In this document: one piece after another, positions 24,480 through 35,200 of the stretch | How positions within the stretch are numbered: position 1 is the stretch's first letter | How the letters are laid out: every line of letters begins with the position of its first letter | Assembly: GCA_950295325.1 (NCBI GenBank) | Contig: OX485805.1 | Coordinates: 47,452,758-47,516,757 of the forward strand | Direction: 5' to 3' | DNA length: 64,000 nucleotides | Source: Polytrichum commune | Taxonomy: Eukaryota > Streptophyta > Polytrichopsida > Polytrichales > Polytrichaceae | Position numbers and translations under genes: made by a program | The notes under the pieces: model-generated | What the model was told of the DNA's origin: nothing | The model's database searches: none | Seen by the model: only the letters and a program-made list of their open reading frames with translations

Positions 24480-25242
24480 GGTGTGTTGAACTCCGCTTTC
24501 CATTGCTAACGAAGAAACATCTAAGAATTTATCAGTCTAAGATTATCATGTACATTCAGCACGGTTTTAGCACATCTACCTAAGGCTTTCCTAGAGAATC
24601 ACATTTGGCAACGGATTTGAGGCCGTTTCCAGCGACGAATTTGAAGCGTGACTATGGGAACGGTGGGAACGGTGGGAACGGCTCAGTTATTGGAGGCAAA
24701 CACGACCCGCCCGCCGTCGCCGTCGCCTTTGCCTTCTCTCTCTCCGTCTTTGTTTGTCGTTGCGAAGTGCTGTTGCGCGTCTCTCTTGAGCAATTCAGAG
24801 TTTCGGCGATCCAAGTGGGAGAGCCATCATTTCATGTTCAAGTGCATCACATTTGTTTTGGGCTCTCCTTGCTGCAAACAATTTGGAGGTAGATGAATGC
24901 GAATTTGGCTGTTTGCTCAATTCGCTGCGAAGTCAGGCCGGTGAATGATGGATTCGTAGTCCACACTCTTTCTCATCATTCTTGGTATTTCGTTTCAAGA
25001 TTATCGTTCTGAGTGTATATATGGTGTACATTTCCTCCTCTATTACCATTTTGAGCATAACATACACCCTGCCAGGGAGGATATCTCCAGCACGCATCTT
25101 GAGTGAATCATGGAAGAGGGTGCTTTCACAGTTTGAGCAGTCGAAGTGAGTTGTTAGCGACTAATTAAACTCCAGTCACATTGTTGCGAGAAACTTCTAG
25201 AGTGCACAGAGTAGGAGTTGGGGTTCAATTCGCACTGCGAAG

Positions 25243-25410
25243 ATGGAAGGCCCAGTGCATGATCCTCCGAGGCGAATGGGACGGAAGCTGTCTAAAGTAG
25301 ATCTCATTTTGATTGGTTTGCTATTTGCGATTTTCCTTTTCGTGTGTATCGAGGTGTATCTCATACTGTCACATCGTCGCACACTAGCAGACCTAGGAAA
25401 CTCCGTTTAA
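25243..25410 (+). CDS. MED-type micro membrane protein 1' (55 aa)
   Basis: Counterpart of the ORF at 20913: MEGPVHDPPRRMGRK, then KVDLILIGLLFAIFLFVCIE and onward, then HRRTLADLGNSV. The span keeps the motif as Cys-Ile-Glu. Differences from the partner are mostly conservative hydrophobic swaps. The stop lies six residues further on because the earlier TGA is absent. An AATCGATTGGGTGAGTGA stretch downstream resembles a splice donor. Confidence 0.5.
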   Translation: MEGPVHDPPRRMGRKLSKVDLILIGLLFAIFLFVCIEVYLILSHRRTLADLGNSV

Positions 25411-25564
25411 ACGAGGTTGAGCAACTGTTACGGCTGGTCTTGAGTGATTGGAGTGGCTGGAGTCACGTTTCGAGCAATCGATTGGGTGAGTGATGGATGA
25501 TGCGACTGTTGCAAGGAATCCCTGGAGTGTAGAAACGTGAGAGCCCAACTTCCTCTGTGTGAAG

Positions 25565-25702
25565 ATGGAAGACCCTACGGAGAACCAAGAATTGGTTCAA
25601 GATGAAGTATCGACCATCATTATGGCTGTGGTGATTTTCCTTACACCCTCTGGTGGCTATTATATTGGATGGGTTCAGATTTGGAGGAGGCGAAGCGAGT
25701 GA
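25565..25702 (+). CDS. MED-type micro membrane protein 2' (45 aa, divergent)
   Basis: It starts MEDPTENQELVQDE, with a shorter hydrophobic span (TIIMAVVIFLTPSGGYYIGW) and a basic end IWRRRSE. It lacks Cys-Leu-Glu. The end of this ORF runs into a sequence (AGCGAGTGACTAGCGAT) that lies before the first module in unit 1, so it appears to be a recombined or shortened module. It may be decaying. Confidence 0.4.
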   Translation: MEDPTENQELVQDEVSTIIMAVVIFLTPSGGYYIGWVQIWRRRSE

Positions 25703-25786
25703 CTAGCGATGTGAACCAGTCATATTGTTGCGAGACATTCTTTAAGTGCACAGAAAAGTTGTTGGAGCTCAATTGGCACTGAGAAG

Positions 25787-25963
25787 ATGGAAGACCTAGT
25801 GCATGATCCTCCGAGGCGAATGGAATGGCCGAAGGTGTCTCAAGTAAATCTCATCATGATTGGTTTGACAATTTCGACTTTCCTTCTGATGTGCTTAGAG
25901 ATGTATCTCATAGTGTTACATCGCCGCACTCTAGCAGACATAGGAAACTCCGTTCAAATGTGA
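25787..25963 (+). CDS. MED-type micro membrane protein 3' (58 aa)
   Basis: It begins MEDLVHDPPRRMEWPK, with span NLIMIGLTISTFLLMCLEMY, then HRRTLADIGNSVQM. It keeps Cys-Leu-Glu and the basic juxtamembrane HRR. It is closer to 25243 than to the ORFs of unit 1, which points to local tandem duplication or gene conversion within unit 2. Function unknown. Confidence 0.5.
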   Translation: MEDLVHDPPRRMEWPKVSQVNLIMIGLTISTFLLMCLEMYLIVLHRRTLADIGNSVQM

Positions 25964-26132
25964 TCGAGGAGTTACGGCTGTGCTTGAGAGTAATTGGAGA
26001 GGCTTCTTTCACGGTTCGAGCAATGGATTGGTGACTGAGCGGTGATTTCGGCGAGCGAGTCATATTGCTGTCCTAGTGGTGCGAGCAATCCTTAGAGTGC
26101 AGAAACGTTCGAGCTCAAGTGGCTCCGTGAAG

Positions 26133-26267
26133 GTGGAAGGCCCTGCGCAGTGTGAAGATGATCAGGGAAAAAGGGCATCGATCCTCCTGATAGCGTTCAA
26201 GGTGGTTCATTATTTTGTTCTGTGGTCTTGGTTAGTGCAGTATTGGAAGCACATCATCATGCTCTAG
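26133..26267 (+). pseudogene. MED-type module 4' with lost start codon
   Basis: It aligns with the ORF at 22064 (VEGPAQCEDDQGKRAS, then a hydrophobic span ILLIAFKVVHYFVLWSWLVQ), but the ATG reads GTG. The frame is open upstream and could be read as part of a longer exon. Otherwise this copy has lost its start. Confidence 0.5.
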
Positions 26268-26435
26268 CATTTCAAGCACAAAATTGTTGCAGCCGACCAG
26301 GGAGCAACTCAATTGTCTAGGAGAGATGTATGGACGGTGCAAGAGGTATTTCGAATAGGCGCTGGATAATCACCATCGTCGACTCTCAATTTGATCCCTC
26401 CGACCCATCCTTAAACACCGAACAAACTCGTTGCA

Positions 26436-26705
26436 ATGGACTTACGGCCAGAGGTTCTCGCTAAGTATTTTTCTGGGAGCGAGTTTCTTGCTGGCGAGTT
26501 CGGAGGAATGGACCGGGGAGTGATGGCGGTCCACCGTTTGGACATCGTGAGGATTCCACAACAACAACCACGACCGGCATCGGCTCCGAACTCCGGAACA
26601 ACAGGGCTGAAGATTGAACTCATCGTCGTCTCGAGTGATACTTGCCAGTTCCCCAGTACAGTGGAATCGGCCGGAACTCCCCAACAACGGATCACCGAAA
26701 CTTAA
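26436..26705 (+). CDS. Unknown ORF closing unit 2
   Basis: The frame MDLRPEVLAKYFSGSEFLAG continues with GEFGGMDRGVMAVHRLDIVR and a Pro/Gln-rich stretch, 89 residues in all. Its start aligns in frame with the ORF at 22380. GC content is higher than in the surroundings. The opposite strand also carries open frames of similar length, so the coding strand is not certain. Confidence 0.35.
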   Translation: MDLRPEVLAKYFSGSEFLAGEFGGMDRGVMAVHRLDIVRIPQQQPRPASAPNSGTTGLKIELIVVSSDTCQFPSTVESAGTPQQRITET

Positions 26706-27023
26706 TTAAGGTGCCATCAGGAAGAAGTGAGTGCGAGTGTGGCCAGATCGATGAATACTAGCTTGAACATCATCATGTGGTCGGCATGGAAATTCGGTGC
26801 AGAATTCCTCGAAGGAGCAGAATGTGATGCTCATCAGCTTAACACCGCACGATTCTTCCCAATTGGCACCCTACTAAGCTTCAGTGGTGATCTGTTCCTG
26901 GGGACTTCCGGCGGATTGAACCGTGTTGGGGAACTGACAAGTGTCAATCGGGCACTCGTGGTTACTATGATATGCGCTTACATAGCATGTATATTACACT
27001 TTTTTCCTTCAATGAGGCATTGA

Positions 27024-30000
27024 GTTTCCAGAAGTCATGAGTCAATCATGTTCAATCATTAGAGGTTCATGTAGCACTGGAAAAATATTCATGTGGATCA
27101 AAGCATTTCTCTCCTTTAATTCTCACACCCTTTTCACGTACTGTCTGTATTTCTATGCCATTCCGTACTTGTCTTAAATGGACACCTATATTTGAAGTGG
27201 TATGTGATTATGTGTGGACCTAAGGACGGCACCGGAAAAACACGTGTGTAAAAGGAATGGCACTATGTCACACAGGCTCAGAATTTGTGAACTATTGTGG
27301 GATTCAAAGTCAACATATGATTTATTTGCTTGTTTTGAGGAGGGGAGGGGGGTGGGGGGCTGAGCATTTATAGTCTTTCTACAAGAAAGTGAATCATGAC
27401 TTTTGATGTTATAAACAAAGACACATAAGATATTATGACCGTCAAAATTATTTGGAGACAATGATTAGAAAATCTGCATGATGATTTAGATTTACTAAGC
27501 ATCCCGCACTAATTTAGTACTTTCATATCGTAGGAAAAGTGGGTATAGAGTTTAAAGTATATATAACTATGTTTTAATAAATCTAGGCATATTCACAAGT
27601 TATGGACATAGTGCAATTTTATGTGTGCATTTCTATCGGCTAACTCTATGATAGAAATGATAGCAATGAAATCTAGATGTGAACTGCATCTCTTGTTGCA
27701 ACACGTGCGCTTAAGTTGCAGGCACACTGTGTTTTTTTGATGAAAAATACACATCTAGCAAGAATATTTGACCAAATTGATTCTCATCGTATCTATAATT
27801 TGGAATTTTATCATATTCTTTGAGTTTCTTCCTTTAAATTTTTTTTTTACAATTTGTATGTCTCAAGTGTGCAAAAATAACTCTTAGATCATGCATTATT
27901 AAAAATTCTAGACATGTCTATTGTCCATATTTACTTAAACCCTAGTTATATGTTTAAGGCCCATTCACTTAGGGGTTCATTGAAGACACCTTGGAACAAC
28001 GAAACCTACCTATAAATAGCCCTTATAAGGTATGTGAATGTTATTTAGTTACTTTCCTTAATCAAGCCCCTAATATATCTAATTTGTATGATCAGGTGAG
28101 GATCAAAGAACGGACACTATAAAAACACGTGATGTTTAATAGAGATTGGACTATGACTTCAAATTTCATTATTTGCTTCACACTCAATGATGAACATGAT
28201 TAGGAAGACTACGTGTTCGAGTAAGAAATTGACAAACATGCACTTTGAATGACCGTAACTAAATCATGGGAGGTTTGATTTTCAATCTGATTTTTGCGAA
28301 TGCTTCATTATGAGTTTGCTAATGCAAGACAAGTTTTGTTGTGCAAATCTAACATGAAAATGAACCGAAGAACACCCACATGGCTTCAGTCCATACACAC
28401 ACGTAAATCTAAATCATGGTCGTTGCCTCTGCTAACTACCACTTGTAAGCTTCGAACACAAGCGATGATTGTCAAGTTGGTGTCTGGTGTTGCCTTGAGA
28501 GGTGCTGGGTCATCAAAGACTGTCAGGTCTCCAAATGAGGGTCTCAATGAACAGGAAGAACTGACAGCTAGTTACAGATGAACTGGTTGAGTTTGAGAAA
28601 AATCTGCCGAAACTGCAAGGCTTCAGGAAAATCACTGATCGTTTCAGAGAAATTTCAAGAATATACCGTAAATTAATAAAGAGAAAGCGAAAGATCTCAA
28701 CCTGTAACAAGGCCATAACCCTTGCACGTCCTGCTAAGTTCCCTCTCTTCTGCATTGGAGAAGAAATTATTTTCAAATCCTAGAAGGGTGAAGTGAATTG
28801 CAAATGTCATGTATACCTAGTCTTCCGAGATTGGGATTCGATCGAAACTACATGCATGGACACGCACACCCTTTGACTATGAATTGATTAGGGGGGAAGA
28901 AGTCTTGTTAATTTTTTAAAGAGTACAAACAATTGTTGGGCATTTGGTTGGATGTTGTATTTCAAAAGTGGTTGTCTGAGTTTCATTGTGCTTGCAATAA
29001 GTCTAGATATCTCAAAATTTGGTGTAAGGGCAAGAGGAGTATTGTACAAAGACTCGTAGCTTGTGTGATTGTCAATTCAAGAGTGGCATGCCATGCATTC
29101 TAATCAAGGGGATTAAGAGGGAGGGAATTGTCGCATAGGAACATATTTCTCATCCATCCCACACAAAAACATGAACCCTCTTATATGTTTGTGGTTGATT
29201 CATCTCAAGTGATTTGGACTAAACTAATTCGAGGTCTTTAAAATTTACTTCGATGTCATATTCGTAAAAAAATGACGATGTCCGAGCTACATACTATTTC
29301 ATGGTTTTATGCTGGATGAATGAGAGGTAAACTCATGTGCAATAATTCCCTCCCTCCTGAAAATTATCCATGATTGAATTATTGTTGTTTTTTGTAACAT
29401 CTACCTATGTTGCAATAACTAATTTTTGTAATGCTTTTACATGCCCTATTCTATATTCATATATTGTTTGGATACGGGTGGTGTCCAATAGTTGCAAACA
29501 CTAAACATAAATTTGTTCCACATGTGTCATTGAGAGTGCTTTAGGCCACAAAGACAACGCAAACAAGGGATAGCAAGAAATACATGTCCATGGCCAAAAG
29601 TTGAGTATCTAATTTGTTTCTACCTCTCAAAATTTTGACAATGACAAGAAGGTGTACACATTGCATGAAAGTCAAGACCCTCTTGCCAAATTTTATGAGT
29701 ACAAAAAGAAAGCATACTATCCTTTCAAGCTACATTGTTAGTTTTGAAGTGCTCTAGTAAAGTTTAATTATCTCAAATTCTCAATGTTCAAATACTAACT
29801 TAGAGCAACCTAGTAGAGTTGCAGTAGCCCACTAAAATTTCAATTAGTTCTTAAGGAAATCATAGTAGCTTTAGCCTAGTGGAGCCTAGTACAATAGAAG
29901 TAGCTTGCTAAGAATTCAAGTATGGCATATTAACCTTTGAGGTAGCCTAGTAGAGTTTGAAGGAAATCAAAGCAGTTTTAAAGCAACCTAGTACACTTGA

Positions 30001-32220
30001 AGCAACTACGTGAGATTTTGAACTCATGCAATTCCCTTTGAAGTAGCTTAGTAGACTTTGAAGGACATTGAAGTGTTTTGAAGCAACCTAGTACACTTGA
30101 AGTACATTGGTTATGGTGAAGAGATGGTAATTATTTTGGGGATATGTATAGTGTGCCTTGTCCTTTGAATCCCTATAACTAGTATGGGCCCGTGTCATCC
30201 CGGCCATTTCCACCCATGCATTATGACACATCATTTCAATGTGGTCCCCCCACCTTTTGAAAGCATTGGAGAACAATGGGGAATGTTGGGGAACGTCGCT
30301 AGGACTACCATCACCACCATCATGTTGTTCATTATATGTAGATAGCGGGGTCACGTACTACACCATCCTGCATGAAAACAACGTGCAATGCTAGTTTAGG
30401 TTTTAGTCTTCAACCACTTCTGAGTTGATCTCATTCTTTCACTTGCAACGGTGGGTAAGGTATCAATTAAAAGAAAATTGAGGATAAGAATTCAAAGAGC
30501 ATAGATTCATTTTCTAAGTCCAAAAATTGAAGGAGAATGCATAAAAATTTGACATACAAATGTTTCTTGAGAATGGATGCAGTTGATCTTAGAATGATCA
30601 CTTTGCCAAATAACAAACGATCTCTCTACAAAAAGCATGAAAAGCTCTACAAGATAGATTGTTTGTTTGTAGTAAATAAACAAGATATGAAAGAGATATC
30701 ATCATTTTTGAGACCTCTAATGTTATATAGTGTGGGTTGGTAACTAGTAAGCACCCACAATATTATCCCCAATGTCTTTGGTGTGGATTCCTAGTTAATC
30801 AATGTAGCTTACTAAGATTTCAAGAATGCATTCACCTTTGAAGTAGCCTCATAGACTACGAAGGATATCAAAGCACCCTTAAACTAGGCTAATACACTTT
30901 GAAGGAGATCAATGTAGTTATTTAAAAACGATAGTAGTGTTAAAGTTTTATCTTTGATGTAGTCTTGTATGCTTGACATTATGATTGAATCTTTTGTCAT
31001 ATGCTTTTTCTAACACATGGTTGACATGGACAAGGTTGCGGTTGCAATTGCAATGTTTGCTCACCATTATCTACTACCCATTGTGCAGCAAATTGTAATA
31101 TGTTTGGAAGCTTTACGCACTTATGGAGCTCACTATTGTGTCATGTTACAGACAACCCTTCCCTCAACAAACTGCAAAAGAAATAGTTACTTCATGCCTT
31201 ATCTTGTTGAAAAGTGATCTCATACCGTGATTGTGTACTTAACAATCTTATCACCTACAATTTTGAGGGACATAACAGGTTCACCATCAGGTTCACCATC
31301 AGAATGCAACCAAAATGCTACCAAAATATCTTGCTTGGCAAGAAAAGAAAAAAAGAGGGGGCAACACAACATGGTCCTTCGTTTGCAACATAAGAAGACC
31401 ACAGTATCGCAATTCTTGATATATTTGAGGTTGAAACTCAAATTCTAGTGTAGCAAAATTGCTTTGCTGCAGTACAAGACATGCTTGCAAACGTTCCTCC
31501 TCCAATCCATCATGTCTGTTGTGGATTTTGTGGAATATTACATATACCTAGATTTCAATGTGTCAAGAGCAATATTACCATTCCATTCAGCTGACTATTT
31601 TGGCTTTCATTTGTTACAAATACAATAAAGAATATTTAAGGGACCTACATGGATGACGCCAGTAAGTAATCTAACTCCAGGGATAGACCTCTTTGAGCTC
31701 CAACAAAGAAAATCCTTGAACAATGTGCTCTAAATTACTTTATAAATCTGGGTAGCAACTCTTTGTGCAATGCACAACAAAAGGTCGAAGACCTACTTTG
31801 ACTCCTACACACTTCAAACAATTGATAGTCTTTTCTGGAAGTGAAAAGTATTAAAAAATAAAATAAAACTTCCAGAATAGAGGTCCACTGGTGTGAAAAA
31901 TGACATCCTGGAACGGGAGCTGGTTTCTGTATGACCATCAAAACGTAATACCATTTGTCAATAACGAACAGCACCAACTCAGAAGAAGTTTCATGTTTCA
32001 ATAACAACAATATCATGCTCTTTTCTCTCTTGAATGAGTGGGAAACAGAGAGCCAAAGGTCACTCTGTTATGTAATTTACTGTAAACAACAATGACCCTG
32101 CCTTGACACATAAACAGCTTGCTGTTCATAGAGAGCCAATTGATAAAACAGCTCCAAAGAATTTCTACTAGAAATAACAAAACTAATACATATATCTCCA
32201 AAGCATCATAGTATGCTTAG
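27024..32220. other. Gene-free AT-rich stretch and transporter 3' region
   Basis: No convincing gene. Between about 29740 and 30110, and again near 30830-30910, a loose repeat built on CCTAGTAGAGTTTGAAGG and CAACCTAGTACACTTGAAG recurs. The last few hundred bases are probably the 3' UTR of the transporter on the minus strand. Confidence 0.45.
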
Positions 32221-32255
32221 TACCTTGAAGAGTCTCACTCATGGCATCAGTGAGA

Positions 32256-35200
32256 TCAAAACCTCGGGTTCGAAGAAGGCCCTTGCTTTGCAATTGATTT
32301 TACCTTCATCAAAAGCTGTTTCCGAGCTGCACTTTCATCCATGGCGGCAATCTTAAGCCCGTCGTGCTCCATTAAATTCAGATCCTCCTCATCACCATCA
32401 TGATGTGATTCTTTCATGTTCATGTTATTTCTACGCCGAGGTGAGGTCATCATTCCATGGCTGTCTTCAGGTATACTCCCCATTTCCAACAAGTATGGTG
32501 AGGGTTGCACTCGATCCGAGTCCTGCTCGAAAAACTTGGCTATCTCTTCTAACGTTTGACCTTTGGTTTCGGGAGTGAAAATATAAACAAACACTGCTGA
32601 CAAAGCTGCAACAGAAGAGAATAGGAAAAAAGTCCCAGAGACTGTCATGGCCTTCGCCATGGACAGGAAAGTGAGAGCCACAGTACCACTGGCGAGCCGG
32701 TTGACCACAATACCTAACCCCATGGATTGGGCTCTCAAGCGCAGAGGAAAAATCTCAGAAGTTAACACCCATAAAATGGGTCCAAACCCAATCGAGAAGA
32801 ATGCTACATATGAACAAATGGCTAAAATGGCTAAAACAGGCACAAACCCATGTCCACTGGTGGTATTTGGAACAGGAATGTCCTCTGTGGGTGTCACATG
32901 TAAGAAAAGGAAACCAACAGCTAGGGTTAGTAAAGAGAAGGTCATCCCAATTGCACTGGTGAGTAATAAGGGTCTTCTTCCAATGCTGTCCAACCAAACA
33001 GTAGCAACCAGAATGAAGAGTGTCTTCGATAACCCCACTGCCACAGTTGCTAGAAGAACACCTGATCTTCCTGTAATGCCAGCTTGCTGGAATACCACAG
33101 GACTGTAATACACCGTCGCATCAATCCCGGAAGCTTGCTGAAAAAATTGCAATCCTAACGCTAGTATCAGCATCCGGCGCACCGCAGGAGAAGGCCATAA
33201 CAGCTCTTTCCAGACTCCTTGTCCTTCACTATTTGGACCCTGTTGGCAGCATCAACAGAAATCTAAGTCAGATATTGACAATTGCCACGTTCACTAAAAG
33301 AAAGAGCCAAACAAAAGATGTATGTTTTTTTGTGATTGTTACATAAAATTCCATGAGACATAGGCATCATTTTAAGAAAAATAACTGATTTCTAAAATTA
33401 GGTTGAGTCCTCCAGTCAATGAGCTTGAGTCTCAGAAGCAGGGAGAATTGGGATATGAATAGCAAGAACGTATACTAAACATCTGATATAGTGTTGCCCA
33501 CACTATTATACATCATCAACCCACACTAACTGTCTAGCAATCACTGGATGGCAACTAGAGAGGGTGTCACGTGACACTTGGTGCTACGTGGCTAGTCAAG
33601 GAGACCACTCTAATCAATATAGCACACCAATCTCCATGCCACAGTTTATCAGATGTTTCAAGTAGCGTAAAGTGGTCTAAAACAGAAAATAGAATAAATT
33701 TTGAAAATTAAAAATTGAAGAGATGGATGTAGATAGAATTAGCCACAAAAGTTTTCTGAAATTAGGTTAAGTCTTCCAGTCAATGAGATTTAGTCTCAGA
33801 GGCAGAGACAGTTGTTGCATGAATAGCAAGAAAGTACACTAAACATCTGAATTAGTGCTGCCCACAATATTCATCATTGAACCACACTAATTGCCTTGCA
33901 ATCATTGGGGTGGAAACCATAGAGAGGGTGGCACATGACACTTGGTGCTACATGGCAAGTTAAGGAGAACACTCTAATTAACATGGCACACCAATTTTCA
34001 TGCCACATTGAATCAGAAGTTAAGTATATAGTGTTAAGACAGTCAAAATAGAAAACAGTAAGAGACTATTGAAGAGGTGGATGTAGAAAGAAGTGGCCAC
34101 AAAAAGAGAAGGTTGTGACAGGTACACACCACACGAGTACTAGTGTGGCCATCGATAACATCAGACTTGATGATTCCTGCAGCATCCATAATCTCCAACA
34201 ACCGCGCATGGGCTTCTTCTTTATCATTGGATGTCTTTTGTAGCACAATTTTGGCTTCATCAATGCGGTTTTGCATGACAAGCCAGCGAGGAGACTCTGG
34301 CATGAACAAAACTCCAAATGCTAAACAAGTGGCTGGCAAGATGCCTATGGTGAGCATCACTCTCCACCCTACCTTTGCAGGCAGTCCTGCCAATGAATAA
34401 CTAACTATGTAACCTAAAAGAATGCCCAGGTTGATGAAAACTTCGGGAAGTGAAACCAAAGATCCTCGGCTACTCGCAGGTGCAAGTTCCGCAGTGTACA
34501 CTGGAGCTATCATAAGAGCAAATCCTACACCTATTCCTTCCAGTAACCTACCCACCATCAGTAACCCAAAATTGGGAGCTGCTCCCATGACTGCTGCTCC
34601 TACTAGAAAGAATAAGGCAGCTATGGACATGGTCCATCTCCGACCAACAGCATCTGCAATTCTGCCAGCAGATGCTGCTCCAACTAGGGAAACAATGTTC
34701 AAGGATCCAACTAAAATCTCTTCTTGAACGTCTGTGATCAACAAGTCCTCTTTGATGAATAGCACTGCTCCAGCGATCACACCGATGTCTGCATGAGAAA
34801 AATGGCCATTTTCAAGAACAAGAGCACAATCAATACCCCCAATCACAAAACTTAAATTGTAATCAAATGGTTACAGATATCCAATATGGTAGCCTCCAAG
34901 GGACACAGAGAGAGCAACAATATAGAGGAACATGCAAAGCATAATCCTTTGCATAATCAGCATTGAGATCCTTCAACTGTGCCACCAAAGGAATCTTACG
35001 TTAAGACCAATGTTGGACAATAAAGGTGAATGCATGGTTATCACTAATCAAGATTTATATAGTACTCCGGTAACAAAGATTCTCACCTTGAGATACCCAC
35101 CAAATATCAATATCATTACTAAATATCCCCAAATACCTTTTCCCTACTGGTATCAAAAATGTCAAACCCTCATCATGGATACCCGAAAGGTATCAAAAAA

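Larger units (their letters stand above)
24480..26705 (+). repeat. Small-ORF unit 2
   Basis: Second copy of the unit at 20101-22712 with the same order of leader, small ORFs and closing ORF, about 0.4 kb shorter. The leader has a GGTGGGAACGGTGGGAACGG duplication (24660-24680) not seen in unit 1. The module spacings are shorter, so the arrays have expanded or contracted independently. Confidence 0.75.

Noticed and set aside
26411-26695. Two minus-strand ORFs opposite the unit 2 closing ORF
   Set aside because: Only the plus frame has a counterpart aligned in frame in unit 1, though the strand remains less than certain.
31017-31217. 66-codon plus ORF (MVDMDKVAVAIAMFAHHY start)
   Set aside because: Looked at as a possible transposase start, but there is no second domain or supporting repeat.
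32647-33108. 153-codon plus-strand ORF
   Set aside because: It is antisense to transporter exon 3, whose protein matches a known family.
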